A stretch of 64,000 bases of DNA from Streptococcus uberis. GTDB lineage: Bacteria; Bacillota; Bacilli; Lactobacillales; Streptococcaceae. The DNA is taken from positions 62,001 to 126,000 of the forward strand of contig NZ_JRQN01000002.1 of the NCBI RefSeq assembly GCF_000785785.1. Direction: 5' to 3'. Numbering within the stretch: the stretch's first letter is position 1; each line of letters opens with the position of its first letter. The notes beneath the pieces were generated by a model, which was given only the letters and a program-made list of their open reading frames with translations, had not been told where the DNA came from and searched no databases. Made by a program: the position numbers and the translations under genes. Of the stretch, positions 36,022 through 46,521 are shown piece by piece.

Positions 36022-38550
36022 ATGGCCAATATTCTACGCAAAGTCATTGAAAATGACAAAGGCGAAATAAGAAAACTAGAAAAATTAGCAAAAAAAGTAG
36101 AAGCTTATGCTGATCAAATGGAAGCTCTATCTGACTCAGAATTACAAGCTAAGACACCTGAATTCAAACAACGCTACCAAAATGGAGAAAGTTTAGAAGA
36201 TTTATTACCAGAAGCATTTGCAGTTGTCCGTGAAGCTTCTAAGCGTGTTTTAGGTCTTTTCCCATATCGTGTTCAAATTATGGGGGGGATTGTTCTTCAC
36301 AATGGTGACGTTCCTGAAATGCGTACTGGTGAGGGGAAAACTTTAACAGCGACCATGCCTGTTTACCTCAATGCTCTTGCAGGTGAAGGTGTTCATGTCA
36401 TCACTGTTAATGAATACCTTTCAACACGTGATGCAACTGAAATGGGTGAAGTCTATAGTTGGTTAGGTTTATCTGTTGGGATTAACTTAGCAGCCAAATC
36501 ACCAGCTGAAAAACGGGAAGCTTACCTTTGTGATATTACTTACTCAACCAACTCAGAAGTAGGTTTTGACTATCTCCGTGATAATATGGTTGTCCGTCAA
36601 GAAGATATGGTTCAAAGACCACTTAGCTATGCTTTGGTCGATGAAGTTGATTCAGTTTTAATTGATGAAGCTAGAACGCCATTAATTGTTTCAGGTGCTG
36701 TTAGCTCAGAAACCAACCAATTATATATGCGTGCCGATATGTTTGTTAAAACATTATCTAAAGATGACTATATTATTGACGTTCCAACGAAAACAATTGG
36801 TTTAAGTGATTCAGGTATTGATAAGGCTGAGAGTTATTTCAATCTCAATAATTTATATGACATTGAAAATGTTGCCCTTACTCACTTCGTCGATAATGCC
36901 TTACGTGCAAACTACATCATGCTTTTAGATATTGATTATGTGGTCAGTGAAGATGGTGAAATTCTAATTGTCGATCAATTTACGGGACGCACTATGGAAG
37001 GGCGTCGTTTCTCAGACGGCCTTCACCAAGCAATTGAAGCCAAAGAGGGCGTACGTATTCAAGAAGAATCTAAAACGAGTGCATCAATTACCTACCAAAA
37101 TATGTTCCGGATGTACAAAAAATTGGCGGGGATGACTGGTACAGCTAAAACGGAAGAAGAAGAATTCCGCGAAGTTTATAACATGCGGATTATTCCAATT
37201 CCGACAAACCGTCCAGTAGCTCGTCTTGACCATACAGACCTTTTATACCCAACCTTGGAATCTAAGTTTAGAGCTGTTATTGCTGATGTTAAAGAGCGCC
37301 ATACTAAAGGCCAACCAGTCCTTGTTGGTACGGTTGCCGTTGAAACCAGTGATTACATTTCTAAAAAATTAGTTGAAGCTGGCGTTCCTCACGAAGTTCT
37401 TAATGCCAAAAACCACTTTAAAGAAGCCCAAATTATCATGAATGCGGGGCAACGTGGCGCTGTTACCATTGCGACCAACATGGCTGGACGTGGAACAGAT
37501 ATTAAACTTGGTGAAGGTGTTCGTGAACTCGGTGGTCTATGTGTTGTCGGGACAGAGCGTCACGAAAGTCGCCGCATTGATAATCAGCTGCGCGGACGTT
37601 CAGGGCGTCAAGGTGATCCAGGTGAGTCTCAGTTCTACTTATCACTTGAAGATGATTTAATGAGACGTTTTGGTTCTGATAGAATTAAATCAGTACTTGA
37701 CCGCATGCGCTTGGATGAAGAAGATACTGTAATCAAATCAGGCATGTTAGCTCGTCAAGTTGAATCAGCACAAAAACGTGTTGAAGGTAACAACTATGAT
37801 ACACGTAAACAAGTCCTTCAATATGACGATGTTATGCGTGAACAACGTGAAATCATTTATGCTAACCGTCGTGATGTTATTACAGCAAATCGTGATCTTG
37901 GTCCAGAAATCAAAGCAATGATTAAACGTACAATTAAACGTACCTTAGAAGCTCATTCACGTAGCAATCGAAAGGATGCCTTGGACGCCATTGTTGCTTT
38001 TGCACGAACAAATATTGTTCCTGAAGAAAGTATTTCCGTCAAAGATATCCGTGACATGAAAGATGAGCAAATCAAAGACTATCTTTATGAGAAAGCCTTA
38101 GCTATCTATGAAAGTCAAATTGCTAAATTACATGATCAAGATGCTATCTTAGAGTTCCAAAAAGTCTTGTTATTAATGATAGTTGATAACAAATGGACAG
38201 AACATATTGATGCTCTGGATCAATTACGTAATGCAGTTGGTTTACGTGGTTATGCACAAAATAACCCTGTTGTTGAATATCAAGCTGAAGGCTTCATGAT
38301 GTTCCAAGCGATGATTGGTGCAATTGAGTTTGATGTAACGCGTACTATGATGAAAGCTCAAATTCATGAACAAGAACGTGAACGCTCAACTCACCATGCA
38401 ACAACGACAGCAGCACATAATATTGCTGCGCAAGGAAGTGGCCAAGAATCTGATGGTGCACTTGATTTTTCAGGTGTTAAACGTAATGAGCTTTGCCCAT
38501 GTGGTTCAGGTAAGAAATTTAAAAATTGTCATGGAAGAAAAACCTACTAA
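36022..38550 (+). CDS. secA: Preprotein translocase ATPase SecA
   Basis: Motor that pushes preproteins through SecYEG. The 842 residues are typical for streptococcal SecA1. Walker [12 protein letters not shown] near residue 95, [17 protein letters not shown] (DEAD box), GRGTDIKL and [13 protein letters not shown] in the second motor domain are present. The C-terminal zinc-binding SecB-type motif [14 protein letters not shown] is present, although streptococci lack classical SecB. Intact reading frame. First gene of a run leading to acpS and alr. Confidence 0.97.
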   Translation: MANILRKVIENDKGEIRKLEKLAKKVEAYADQMEALSDSELQAKTPEFKQRYQNGESLEDLLPEAFAVVREASKRVLGLFPYRVQIMGGIVLHNGDVPEMRTGEGKTLTATMPVYLNALAGEGVHVITVNEYLSTRDATEMGEVYSWLGLSVGINLAAKSPAEKREAYLCDITYSTNSEVGFDYLRDNMVVRQEDMVQRPLSYALVDEVDSVLIDEARTPLIVSGAVSSETNQLYMRADMFVKTLSKDDYIIDVPTKTIGLSDSGIDKAESYFNLNNLYDIENVALTHFVDNALRANYIMLLDIDYVVSEDGEILIVDQFTGRTMEGRRFSDGLHQAIEAKEGVRIQEESKTSASITYQNMFRMYKKLAGMTGTAKTEEEEFREVYNMRIIPIPTNRPVARLDHTDLLYPTLESKFRAVIADVKERHTKGQPVLVGTVAVETSDYISKKLVEAGVPHEVLNAKNHFKEAQIIMNAGQRGAVTIATNMAGRGTDIKLGEGVRELGGLCVVGTERHESRRIDNQLRGRSGRQGDPGESQFYLSLEDDLMRRFGSDRIKSVLDRMRLDEEDTVIKSGMLARQVESAQKRVEGNNYDTRKQVLQYDDVMREQREIIYANRRDVITANRDLGPEIKAMIKRTIKRTLEAHSRSNRKDALDAIVAFARTNIVPEESISVKDIRDMKDEQIKDYLYEKALAIYESQIAKLHDQDAILEFQKVLLLMIVDNKWTEHIDALDQLRNAVGLRGYAQNNPVVEYQAEGFMMFQAMIGAIEFDVTRTMMKAQIHEQERERSTHHATTTAAHNIAAQGSGQESDGALDFSGVKRNELCPCGSGKKFKNCHGRKTY

Positions 38551-38584
38551 GACAAGTCAGATTTTTTCTAACACATAAGACAAA

Positions 38585-38610
38585 GGAAGCTGAGAAAATT
38601 CTCAGCTTCC
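38585..38610. terminator. Hairpin between secA and acpS
   Basis: Perfect arms GGAAGCTGAGAA and TTCTCAGCTTCC with a 2-base centre. No T-run, so processing or partial termination is possible. Confidence 0.5.
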
Positions 38611-38650
38611 GAGGTTTATGATCACAAAATACATTGATTTAGGATAAGAA

Positions 38651-39007
38651 ATGATTATTGGACATGGTATTGATTTACAAGAGATTTCAGCTGTTGAAAA
38701 AGCTTATCAACGCAATGAACGTTTTGCTCAAAAAGTTTTAACCAGTAAGGAATTGGCTGTTTTTAATAGTTTAACTGGGAAACGCCAGATTACCTATCTA
38801 GCAGGTCGATGGTCAGCTAAAGAAGCCTTTGCTAAGGCGATGGGAACTGGAATTGGTAAGTTAACTTTTCATCATATTGAAGTCTTGTCAGATGAAAAAG
38901 GGCGGCCCTACATTAGCCAGTCTCCTTTTACTGGCAACAGTTTTATCAGTATTTCTCACAGTGGGAACTATGTTCAAACAAGTGTGATTTTGGAGGAAAA
39001 CAAATGA
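38651..39007 (+). CDS. acpS: Holo-[acyl-carrier-protein] synthase
   Basis: Transfers phosphopantetheine from CoA to ACP. In 118 residues the Mg-binding block GHGIDLQEI at the N-terminus and the catalytic block [18 protein letters not shown] near residues 50-68 are present. Its stop overlaps the alr start by 4 bp (ATGA), so both are coupled. The acpS-alr order after secA is conserved in streptococci. Confidence 0.95.
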   Translation: MIIGHGIDLQEISAVEKAYQRNERFAQKVLTSKELAVFNSLTGKRQITYLAGRWSAKEAFAKAMGTGIGKLTFHHIEVLSDEKGRPYISQSPFTGNSFISISHSGNYVQTSVILEENK

Positions 39008-40110
39008 TTTCAAGTTTACATCGCCCAACAGTGGCAACCGTCAATTTAGATGCCATCAGAGATAATATAAAACAAGTACAAGCTCATATCCCAACAGGTA
39101 AAAAGACTTATGCAGTTGTAAAAGCTAACGCCTATGGTCATGGGGCAGTTCAAGTTGCTAAGGCTATTGATGCAGAAGTAGATGCTTACTGTGTCTCAAA
39201 TCTTGATGAAGCCATTGAATTACGCCAAGCAGGCATCACCAAAGAAATTCTCATTTTAGGGATTATTTTAGCAGATCAAGTAGCTTTAGCTATTGAAAAT
39301 CAGGTAACCCTTACCGTTTCTAGTCTGGAATGGTTGAATACCCTAAAAGCAAGTAGTATTGATGTAAGTAATCTCCATGTCCATATAAAAGTCGATTCTG
39401 GCATGGGTCGAATTGGTGTCCGTAGTCTTTCTGAGGCTAAGGCCTTGATTGCTGCGCTCTTAGCTCAAGATATCCATGTTGACGGGATTTTCACCCATTT
39501 TGCAACGGCAGATGAAGCTAATGCGGACAAGTTTAATCAACAACTAAGATTCTTTACAGACCTGGTAGAATCATTGGACTACAAGCCTGCGCTTGTTCAT
39601 GCTAGTAATTCGGCAACCAGTCTTTGGCATAGTGAAACCATTTTTAATGCTGTGCGTTTAGGTATTGTTATCTATGGATTAAACCCAAGCGGAACAGATT
39701 TGGATCTACCCTACCCATTGACTGCAGCGCTATCTTTGGAAAGTAAGCTTGTTCATGTTAAAACAATTGCAGCTGGACAAACTGTTGGTTATGGGGCTAC
39801 CTATCAAGCAACCGAAGAAGTAGTCGTTGGTACGATTCCAATTGGTTATGCAGATGGTTGGACGAGAGATATGCAAGGTTTCTCTCTTTTGGTTGATGGG
39901 AAAACTTGTGAGATTATTGGACGGGTATCGATGGATCAGGTGACGATTAGGTTACCAAAGGTTTATCCGATTGGGACGACGGTAACCTTGATTGGTCAGA
40001 ATGGAGATCATATCATTTCAGCGACGGACGTTGCCACTAAACGAGGAACAATCAATTATGAAGTGCTTTGTGTCTTGAGTGACCGGGTTCCACGTTTTTA
40101 CAGTAATTAG
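39004..40110 (+). CDS. alr: Alanine racemase
   Basis: PLP enzyme making D-alanine for peptidoglycan. 368 residues. The PLP Lys is in [18 protein letters not shown] near residue 40; the catalytic Tyr is in TVGYGATYQ near residue 262. GRVSMDQ and [10 protein letters not shown] complete the family pattern. GAGGAAAACAA before the ATG gives ribosome access inside acpS. Confidence 0.95.
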   Translation: MISSLHRPTVATVNLDAIRDNIKQVQAHIPTGKKTYAVVKANAYGHGAVQVAKAIDAEVDAYCVSNLDEAIELRQAGITKEILILGIILADQVALAIENQVTLTVSSLEWLNTLKASSIDVSNLHVHIKVDSGMGRIGVRSLSEAKALIAALLAQDIHVDGIFTHFATADEANADKFNQQLRFFTDLVESLDYKPALVHASNSATSLWHSETIFNAVRLGIVIYGLNPSGTDLDLPYPLTAALSLESKLVHVKTIAAGQTVGYGATYQATEEVVVGTIPIGYADGWTRDMQGFSLLVDGKTCEIIGRVSMDQVTIRLPKVYPIGTTVTLIGQNGDHIISATDVATKRGTINYEVLCVLSDRVPRFYSN

Positions 40111-40207
40111 AAATGACAATATATAAAGATAATGGCTTACAATTAAGCATTTTCATACAAATAAAAGATTTTGTCACCTTCAGTGCTGAGATGACCATAA
40201 GAGAACT

Positions 40208-40236
40208 GGAGAGGATATGATCATCCTCTCCTTTTT
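40208..40236 (+). terminator. Terminator after alr
   Basis: GGAGAGGAT-ATGATC-ATCCTCTCC followed by T5. It separates the secA-acpS-alr unit from the transporter cluster. Confidence 0.82.
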
Positions 40237-40299
40237 GCAAGTCAAAAGTTACTTGTTGGTTTTTTATTGATGTCATAAAAGAATAAAAATAGAAAGAAT

Positions 40300-42081
40300 A
40301 TGAGGTCTATGATCGAAAAGAATACATCATTAACAAGGCAAAAGAAGAAAGCCTTATTAGGTCGTCTAAAAAAAGAAGTCGCTTCTAAAATGCCATTGAT
40401 TTATCTAGCGGCATTCCTATCTTGGTTGCAATTTCTAACACGGATTATTAGTTTTTATCTGATTGCACAGATGGCTTATCGGATTTATCAAGGGTATCCA
40501 ATAAACTTAGGGAATTTGCTCTTAGCACTTCTTGGATTAAATGGGCTAGGATTTGGTTTAGCCTACTTTGCTAAAAAATTACAGGGTATTGCGTCACAGT
40601 TTGCTAGAGACAATCTCAAGAAGGCTTTTTTTGAAGCATTTATTAAACAAGATGGTCATTTTGAGCAAGATGTTAGTTTGGCAGATACCTTTATGGTAGC
40701 ATCACAAGGGATTGATAGTTTGGATACCTATTATTCACACTACCTATCATTGTCATTTAGGACTTTGTTTAATTGTAGTAGTGTTTTAGCCTTAGTTCTA
40801 GCTGTCTTTCCAAAAGGAGCGTTGGTTTTTCTACTAACTCTTCCCTTGATTCCACTTTCAATTATTCTGATGCAAAATCGATCTAAAAAAATAATGGCTC
40901 ATTATTGGGGTACTTACATGGATGTAGGTAATTTATTTTTAGATCATTTAAAGGGGTTGAATACACTATATTCCTATCAGGTTGATCAAGCCTATGAAGA
41001 CAATTTTTTAAAAAAGGCTGAGTCTTTTCGAGTGGCCACAATGAACTTGTTGGCATTTCAATTACAGGCTGTGGGTTATATGGATGTCGTCATGTATCTT
41101 GGGGTTGGTATATCAGGCTTATTATCAGTGAATGCTATGGCACTAGGGCAGTTGAATCTTGCATCCTTTCTCTTTTTTATCTTAATCGCAACAGAATTTT
41201 TTGTTCCCATTAGAGAGCAAGGATATGGTATGCATCTGGTTATGATGAATACTAAAATGGCAGATCGTATTTTTAGCTTTTTAGATAGTATTACTACTGA
41301 TAATGAGCTTTTAGCTTATCAGTCTGAAACGATGCCTGCTTTTGATCAAGTTAGTGTTAGAAACTTGTCATTTTCTTATGACCAAAAGCCCTTACTATCA
41401 AACATCACAATTGATTTACAAAAGGGGCAATTGACTGCTCTTGCAGGTGTTTCTGGTCGAGGGAAAACAAGTCTAGCTCAGCTTTTTTTGAAACGATTCC
41501 TAGCTGATAGTGGAAATATCTTTTTTGGGAAACAAAGTATTCGAGACCTTAGTCAAAAAGCAATTAACACAGAAGTAATGTATATATCTAATCAGTCTTA
41601 TTTGTTGAATCAATCTATTTATGATAATTTAGCAATGGCGACGGACATGTCCAAGGAAGACTTGCAGATCTGGCTGAAGAAGACTGATTGTCTAAATTTT
41701 ATTGATAAATTACCAGATGGACTTGATACCTTGGTGGGGTCTGATGGTGATTATTTATCACCTGGACAACGACAACAAGTTATCTGTACCAGGGCTATTT
41801 TGGCTAAACGCTCATTTTATATTTTTGACGAGATAACGGCTAGTGTTGATCAAGATAATGAAAAAGTGATTATGGAATTAATAAAACATTTAGCAAGCGA
41901 AGCTATTGTCTTGATGATTACCCATAAAATGAAACAAGTGGCTCTTGCCGACCAAGTTTTATTTTTGGAAGCTAAGCAAATAGCTAGGGTCGCTGATCCA
42001 GTCAGTCTTTATCAGCAAAACAAGATATATCGTAACTTAGTTGATACACAAACTGGATTGGAGGAAAGTCAATATGCTTAA
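40300..42081 (+). CDS. Half-ABC transporter (permease-ATPase fusion), subunit 1
   Basis: 593 residues: six membrane segments in the first 330 residues, then an ATPase with an unusual Walker A GVSGRGKTS, signature LSPGQRQQ and IFDEITASVDQ, where Ile-Thr-Ala replaces the common PTSALD. Overlaps the next gene by 8 bp, so it forms a heterodimer with it. The pairing with an ECF module resembles the eqbHIJKL transporters of the equibactin locus of S. equi and YbtP/YbtQ-like uptake systems. Siderophore or other chelate import is a hypothesis. ATG 40309 is an alternative start. Confidence 0.82.
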   Translation: MRSMIEKNTSLTRQKKKALLGRLKKEVASKMPLIYLAAFLSWLQFLTRIISFYLIAQMAYRIYQGYPINLGNLLLALLGLNGLGFGLAYFAKKLQGIASQFARDNLKKAFFEAFIKQDGHFEQDVSLADTFMVASQGIDSLDTYYSHYLSLSFRTLFNCSSVLALVLAVFPKGALVFLLTLPLIPLSIILMQNRSKKIMAHYWGTYMDVGNLFLDHLKGLNTLYSYQVDQAYEDNFLKKAESFRVATMNLLAFQLQAVGYMDVVMYLGVGISGLLSVNAMALGQLNLASFLFFILIATEFFVPIREQGYGMHLVMMNTKMADRIFSFLDSITTDNELLAYQSETMPAFDQVSVRNLSFSYDQKPLLSNITIDLQKGQLTALAGVSGRGKTSLAQLFLKRFLADSGNIFFGKQSIRDLSQKAINTEVMYISNQSYLLNQSIYDNLAMATDMSKEDLQIWLKKTDCLNFIDKLPDGLDTLVGSDGDYLSPGQRQQVICTRAILAKRSFYIFDEITASVDQDNEKVIMELIKHLASEAIVLMITHKMKQVALADQVLFLEAKQIARVADPVSLYQQNKIYRNLVDTQTGLEESQYA

Positions 42082-43747
42082 GTCAGTTATTCCTAGCTAT
42101 AAGATGGCCAAGCGGTTACTTAGCTTAATGAAAGAATTGCTACCTTTTATTGCCTTAGCAGTTATTTTTGCTGTGATGGGTTTTGTGGTGACACTCACTA
42201 TTCCTGTTGCCTTAGTTCGTTTGGGCTTAGCTTCTGTTAATGGTCAGTTTATTCCCGTATATTATTATGCTGTTTTTATAGGGTTAGCATTGCTGAGGGG
42301 CCTTTGCCGCTATGGAGAACATTACTTTGGTCATTATGTTGCCTTTCATACCTTAGCAAAATGTAGAGGTCTTCTTTATCAGAAGTTACGTCGATTAACA
42401 CCACAAGCTCTTGATCAGAAAGACAGTGGTCAGTTGTTAAAAATGATTGGGGAGGATATTGAAGCTCTTGAAATTTTCTTTGCTCATACCATTGCCCCAA
42501 TTTGTACAGGTCTTCTGTCAGCTCTGTTGATTTTTATTGTTTTTGCTTCGTTTAATATCCTTTTAGCAATTATTGCCTTGTTTACTTATTCATTACTGGC
42601 TCTTGTTATTCCTTATTATTTTGCGGATGCTTTGGAACTGTTATTAGCAGAACAGACAAAAAATCGTAAGCGTTACGCTTCCTTTTTTATTGAAAGTTTA
42701 CAGGCAATGAAAGACTTATTGCAATTTCAACTGGTTAATAAACGCTTTTTAGCCTTGAATCAATTGAGTCAAAGCGTTAATGGTTCCGAAAGAAAGATTG
42801 CCCAAAAGCAATATATGCAATTTACTGTTACATTCTTTGTCCTTGGTTTAGGACTTACCTTATTTACCTTTATTGATTTTTATTTGATGAGAAGACAAGC
42901 TCTATCTTTTCAAGAAGGCATTCCATTACTAGTTGCTTTTTCAGCGTCATTTGCCCCCTTTTTGGAACTGGGCAGATTACCTTTAGGTTTTAAACGAGCC
43001 ATGCATGCTGGGGATCACTTGTTCTCTATATTAGATGAAAGGGAGCCAGAATTATCTGGCAACAAGCAACTGGAGAGGCTTGATACTGTATCTATTGATA
43101 ATTTAAATTTTACCTATCCCAATTCGGAACGAGTTCTCTATTACAATTTATCGGGAACTTTTTCAAAAAATGGTATAATAGCTATTCAAGGAGAGTCTGG
43201 CTCCGGCAAATCAACTCTAATGAAGTTGATTATGCGCTGGTATGCTTTTCAATCAGGACATATTTACTTGCAAAATCAAACTATCCAGGAACTCAATCCT
43301 TCTGAGTTACAAAATACGATTGCTTACCTTCCACAACATGCACAATTATTTTATCAAAGTATCAGAGATAACTTGACGTTAGGGCGGGAAGATATTAGCG
43401 ATGAGGCTATTTGGAACTTGGCTGAAAGATGTGGATTGAAAAAGAGACTCTTATCTTGTCCACAAGGTCTAGATACGATCATTTCAGATCCAAATATGTT
43501 CTCAGCAGGTGAACGACAACGGCTTGAATTAATGCGCGCACTCTTAAAAGAAGCAGAATGCTATATCTTTGATGAGCCGACCTCGCATCTAGATTCTCTT
43601 AACGAAAGCTTATTATTATCAATTATAAAAAAAGAATGTCATGGTTTAGTCTTTTTAATCTCACACCGCCGGTCAACTCTTGCCTATGCGGATCAGATTT
43701 TTCAATTAGATCAGGGGCAATTAAAGGAGATACAAAAAAATGAATAG
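42074..43747 (+). CDS. Half-ABC transporter (permease-ATPase fusion), subunit 2
   Basis: 557 residues. Start 42074 (MLKSVIPSYKMAKRLL) lies behind GGAGG inside the 3' end of the preceding gene. Six membrane segments lead to an ATPase with standard Walker A GESGSGKST, signature FSAGERQR, and IFDEPTSHLDSL. The canonical site here and the altered one in the partner suggest an asymmetric heterodimer. It overlaps the S-component gene by 8 bp. Confidence 0.83.
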   Translation: MLKSVIPSYKMAKRLLSLMKELLPFIALAVIFAVMGFVVTLTIPVALVRLGLASVNGQFIPVYYYAVFIGLALLRGLCRYGEHYFGHYVAFHTLAKCRGLLYQKLRRLTPQALDQKDSGQLLKMIGEDIEALEIFFAHTIAPICTGLLSALLIFIVFASFNILLAIIALFTYSLLALVIPYYFADALELLLAEQTKNRKRYASFFIESLQAMKDLLQFQLVNKRFLALNQLSQSVNGSERKIAQKQYMQFTVTFFVLGLGLTLFTFIDFYLMRRQALSFQEGIPLLVAFSASFAPFLELGRLPLGFKRAMHAGDHLFSILDEREPELSGNKQLERLDTVSIDNLNFTYPNSERVLYYNLSGTFSKNGIIAIQGESGSGKSTLMKLIMRWYAFQSGHIYLQNQTIQELNPSELQNTIAYLPQHAQLFYQSIRDNLTLGREDISDEAIWNLAERCGLKKRLLSCPQGLDTIISDPNMFSAGERQRLELMRALLKEAECYIFDEPTSHLDSLNESLLLSIIKKECHGLVFLISHRRSTLAYADQIFQLDQGQLKEIQKNE

Positions 43748-44333
43748 TTTGAAACTAAAAGATATTATTTTGACAGGTGCTTTTTCAGCACTCTACTTTA
43801 TCTGTGTTGGTCTAGGAACCTTAATTGGGATATTATTTGATAAGTCAGGAAATATGATTTATGCACCTGCTTTTTCAGCACTTTTAGGGGGAACTGTTTA
43901 CTTTCTTTTAGCTACTAAAATTCAGAAATTTGGAGCTATTACTTTACTAGGTGCCATCATGGGGTTCTTCTACTTTTTATCAGGTCATTTCTTGGCAGCG
44001 TTATTACCAGCACTTATTTTTGGTGTTGCAGCTGATGCCATTGCCTATTTGGGCTGTTATAAAAAACAGAGTTTCAACTTGCTTTCTTATATTATTTTTT
44101 CGTTTGTTAATACAGGGCCGATTCTTTTAATGTGGTTTGTACGTGATACCTATATCCAAAATTTACTAGCGCGTGGCAAAGATATGGCTTATGTTAATCG
44201 TGTCATGGTGGACTTAACTTTAGGCAATGTTTCATGGTTTGTCTTCACTGTTTTATTAGGTGCCTTTTTAGGTGGGTTGTTTGGCCTAAGTCTTTTGAAA
44301 AAGCACTTCCTCAAATCTGGTATTTTGTCATGA
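43740..44333 (+). CDS. ECF transporter S component, Trep_Strep/MptD-like family
   Basis: 197-residue, very hydrophobic protein with about six membrane segments, starting MNSLKLKDIILTGAFSALYF. The pattern with GALLG and FGVAADAIAYLG matches the TIGR02185 Trep_Strep type of putative ECF substrate-binding components. It would determine specificity for the EcfT and EcfA genes that follow. Overlaps the next gene by an ATGA. Substrate unknown. Confidence 0.78.
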   Translation: MNSLKLKDIILTGAFSALYFICVGLGTLIGILFDKSGNMIYAPAFSALLGGTVYFLLATKIQKFGAITLLGAIMGFFYFLSGHFLAALLPALIFGVAADAIAYLGCYKKQSFNLLSYIIFSFVNTGPILLMWFVRDTYIQNLLARGKDMAYVNRVMVDLTLGNVSWFVFTVLLGAFLGGLFGLSLLKKHFLKSGILS

Positions 44334-45010
44334 CATTAGATGTCAGAACAAAAATGCTTTTGTTGCTGTTGGCCAATGTGACTTTATTGAGCAGGACACA
44401 GGGGTGGCAGGAAATGATGATTGTCATGGTTTTCATTCTTATCTTATATTTACTGGGGAAGAAACTACTAGCTAAGCATTATTTTCTCGCTTTTTTGTTT
44501 TTACTTGCCTTGGATAAGCTTCCGTTAGAGGTTTTACCAAACTATCTCTTTCATCTTTTATCTTTAATTTTAGTTCTTGCTAAATTTCTCTTGCCAACTT
44601 GTTTAGCGGCAACTATTTTATTGCGTACTAGTAGTGTTTATGAACTGGTTCATGGACTTAGAAAGTGGCATTTTCCTGAGGTCCTCTTGTTGACTTTTGC
44701 GGTCATGATGCGGTTTTTACCACAAATTAAGATAGAGGCTACTACGATTCAAGCAGCATTAAAGCTAAGAGGTATCTTGTTGAGGAAAGCTGATTTATTC
44801 AGGCATCCTAAACGTTACTTTGAATATTTTTTAGTGCCTTTAATGATGTCGTTATTACGAAGTAGTCAAGACCTAACACTAGCGACTCTAACAAAAGGTT
44901 TGGCTATAAAAATGAGAGCTACTGAATGCTTTCAATCACGTTTAACTATTTTAGATTGGGGGATTCAAATTTGGGCTCTGATAAGTATGATTTACATGGT
45001 GATAGTATAA
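44330..45010 (+). CDS. ECF transporter T component (CbiQ/EcfT-like)
   Basis: 226 residues from ATG 44330 (MTLDVRTKMLLLLLANVT). Four to five membrane segments. EcfT proteins contain coupling helices with Ala-Arg-Gly motifs; here KLRGILLRKA and LTKGLAIKMRA are the divergent counterparts. It couples the S component to the ATPase. ATGA overlap upstream and a 40-bp overlap downstream indicate a tight operon. Confidence 0.8.
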   Translation: MTLDVRTKMLLLLLANVTLLSRTQGWQEMMIVMVFILILYLLGKKLLAKHYFLAFLFLLALDKLPLEVLPNYLFHLLSLILVLAKFLLPTCLAATILLRTSSVYELVHGLRKWHFPEVLLLTFAVMMRFLPQIKIEATTIQAALKLRGILLRKADLFRHPKRYFEYFLVPLMMSLLRSSQDLTLATLTKGLAIKMRATECFQSRLTILDWGIQIWALISMIYMVIV

Positions 45011-46413
45011 TAAAAGCTAAAGATTTGACGTTTACTTATGCGGCAAGAAAAGCTTTTTCTTGTCAGGTAGAAAATCTTGACATTAAAAACGGCGAGTTGA
45101 TTGTCTTATGTGGAAAATCTGGCTCCGGAAAATCGACTTTTTTAAAATTACTAAATGGTTTGGTCCCTGATTATTTTCCTGGTCATTTAGAAGGTCAATT
45201 AACAATTGGTGAGCAGATAATCGGACAGGTTAGTGTTGAAGACTTATCGCGTCGTGTTGCATCTGTCTTTCAGAACCCGTCAAGTCAATTTTTTTATAAA
45301 GAGGTAAAACATGAGTTGGTCTTCCCATGTGAAAACCAAGGGTTAGAGCCTGAAAAAATTCAAAAAAAATTAGCACAAGTGGCTCATGATTTTACATTTT
45401 CTGACTTGTTAGAGCGGGATATGTTTAGTTTATCAGGTGGTCAAAAACAAAGAGTTGCAATTGCTAGTGCTATTATGCAAGGGCCAGATATTATTTTATT
45501 TGATGAACCAACGGCCAATTTGGATAGTCAAGGAATTGCTAGTGTAACTAGCTATCTTCATGCCTTGAAAAAGGCAGGTAAAACAGTTATTGTTGCTGAA
45601 CACCGTTTAAGCTATTTGAAAGATTTAGCTGATCGTTATTTATATTTTAGAGATGGGGCCTTGGTTGAAACGTTTACTAATTTAGAAATGCTCCAAATGA
45701 CAAGTGACCTAAGAGAAATTTATGGCTTGCGTTGTCTTGACGTAATCCCAGTCCAAGAAAAGCTGGAAAATCTAATGGTGACTAGAACTTTTGATGCCCA
45801 AAATCAGTTGGTCATCAGAGACCTTCAAGTAAAAGCTGGGAAAAAAAAATTAGCGTTCATTGATTACTTAACTTTTGAACGAGGAGTAATCACAGGTATA
45901 GTGGGACCAAATGGTATTGGGAAATCTCGATTTGCTACTTATTTAGCAGGATTATATGAAGATAAAAAGGCGACATTTACTCTGGATAAGCAGCCGTTAC
46001 TAGTTAATGACCGTCTGGCTAAATCGGCCATTGTTATGCAGGATGTCCGTTTGCAGTTGTTTGCTGATACAGTTTATAAAGAGCTTACCCTTGGTCGAAC
46101 TATGAAAGAAAGTGAAGCCTTAGCTATACAGTCAGTCTGTCAGGAATTGGGGTTGAATCATCTATTAGATAAACATCCAATGAGTTTATCAGGGGGAGAG
46201 CAACAGCGTCTAATGATAGCTTCCTGCCTACTCTCTGATAAGGATATCTTAATTTTTGATGAACCGACGAGTGGTCTCGATTTGGAACACATGATAGCAG
46301 TTTCGCGTTTACTCAAACAATTAAAAGCAAAAGGTAAACTGATTGTGCTTATTTCACATGATGAAGAATTGTTGTCTGATACATGTGATCGCATTTATAA
46401 GATGCCAAGCTAA
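44971..46413 (+). CDS. ECF transporter ATPase with two fused ABC domains
   Basis: About 480 residues holding two nucleotide-binding domains in one chain. Domain 1: Walker A GKSGSGKST, VFQNPSSQFF Q-loop, LSGGQKQRVA, LFDEPTANLD. Domain 2: Walker A GPNGIGKSR, VMQDVRLQLF, LSGGEQQRLM, IFDEPTSGLD. The second Walker A ends in SR rather than ST. No in-frame ATG fits; TTG 44971 behind GGGGG is the best start, though a start at 44926 is possible. It combines EcfA and EcfA' of usual systems. Confidence 0.82.
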   Translation: MGSDKYDLHGDSIIKAKDLTFTYAARKAFSCQVENLDIKNGELIVLCGKSGSGKSTFLKLLNGLVPDYFPGHLEGQLTIGEQIIGQVSVEDLSRRVASVFQNPSSQFFYKEVKHELVFPCENQGLEPEKIQKKLAQVAHDFTFSDLLERDMFSLSGGQKQRVAIASAIMQGPDIILFDEPTANLDSQGIASVTSYLHALKKAGKTVIVAEHRLSYLKDLADRYLYFRDGALVETFTNLEMLQMTSDLREIYGLRCLDVIPVQEKLENLMVTRTFDAQNQLVIRDLQVKAGKKKLAFIDYLTFERGVITGIVGPNGIGKSRFATYLAGLYEDKKATFTLDKQPLLVNDRLAKSAIVMQDVRLQLFADTVYKELTLGRTMKESEALAIQSVCQELGLNHLLDKHPMSLSGGEQQRLMIASCLLSDKDILIFDEPTSGLDLEHMIAVSRLLKQLKAKGKLIVLISHDEELLSDTCDRIYKMPS

Positions 46414-46521
46414 TTTTTTTGTTGATAATGGATGAACTAGACACTTTACCGTGCTAAAGCTAAAAAACTCTTGTATAATAGGTACAAGAGTTTTACTTAT
46501 GATGAGGGGTATTATCGAAAT

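Noticed and set aside
40122-40220. Possible 35-codon ORF after alr (MTIYKDNGLQLS...)
   Set aside because: No ribosome site and it runs into the terminator at 40208; likely chance.
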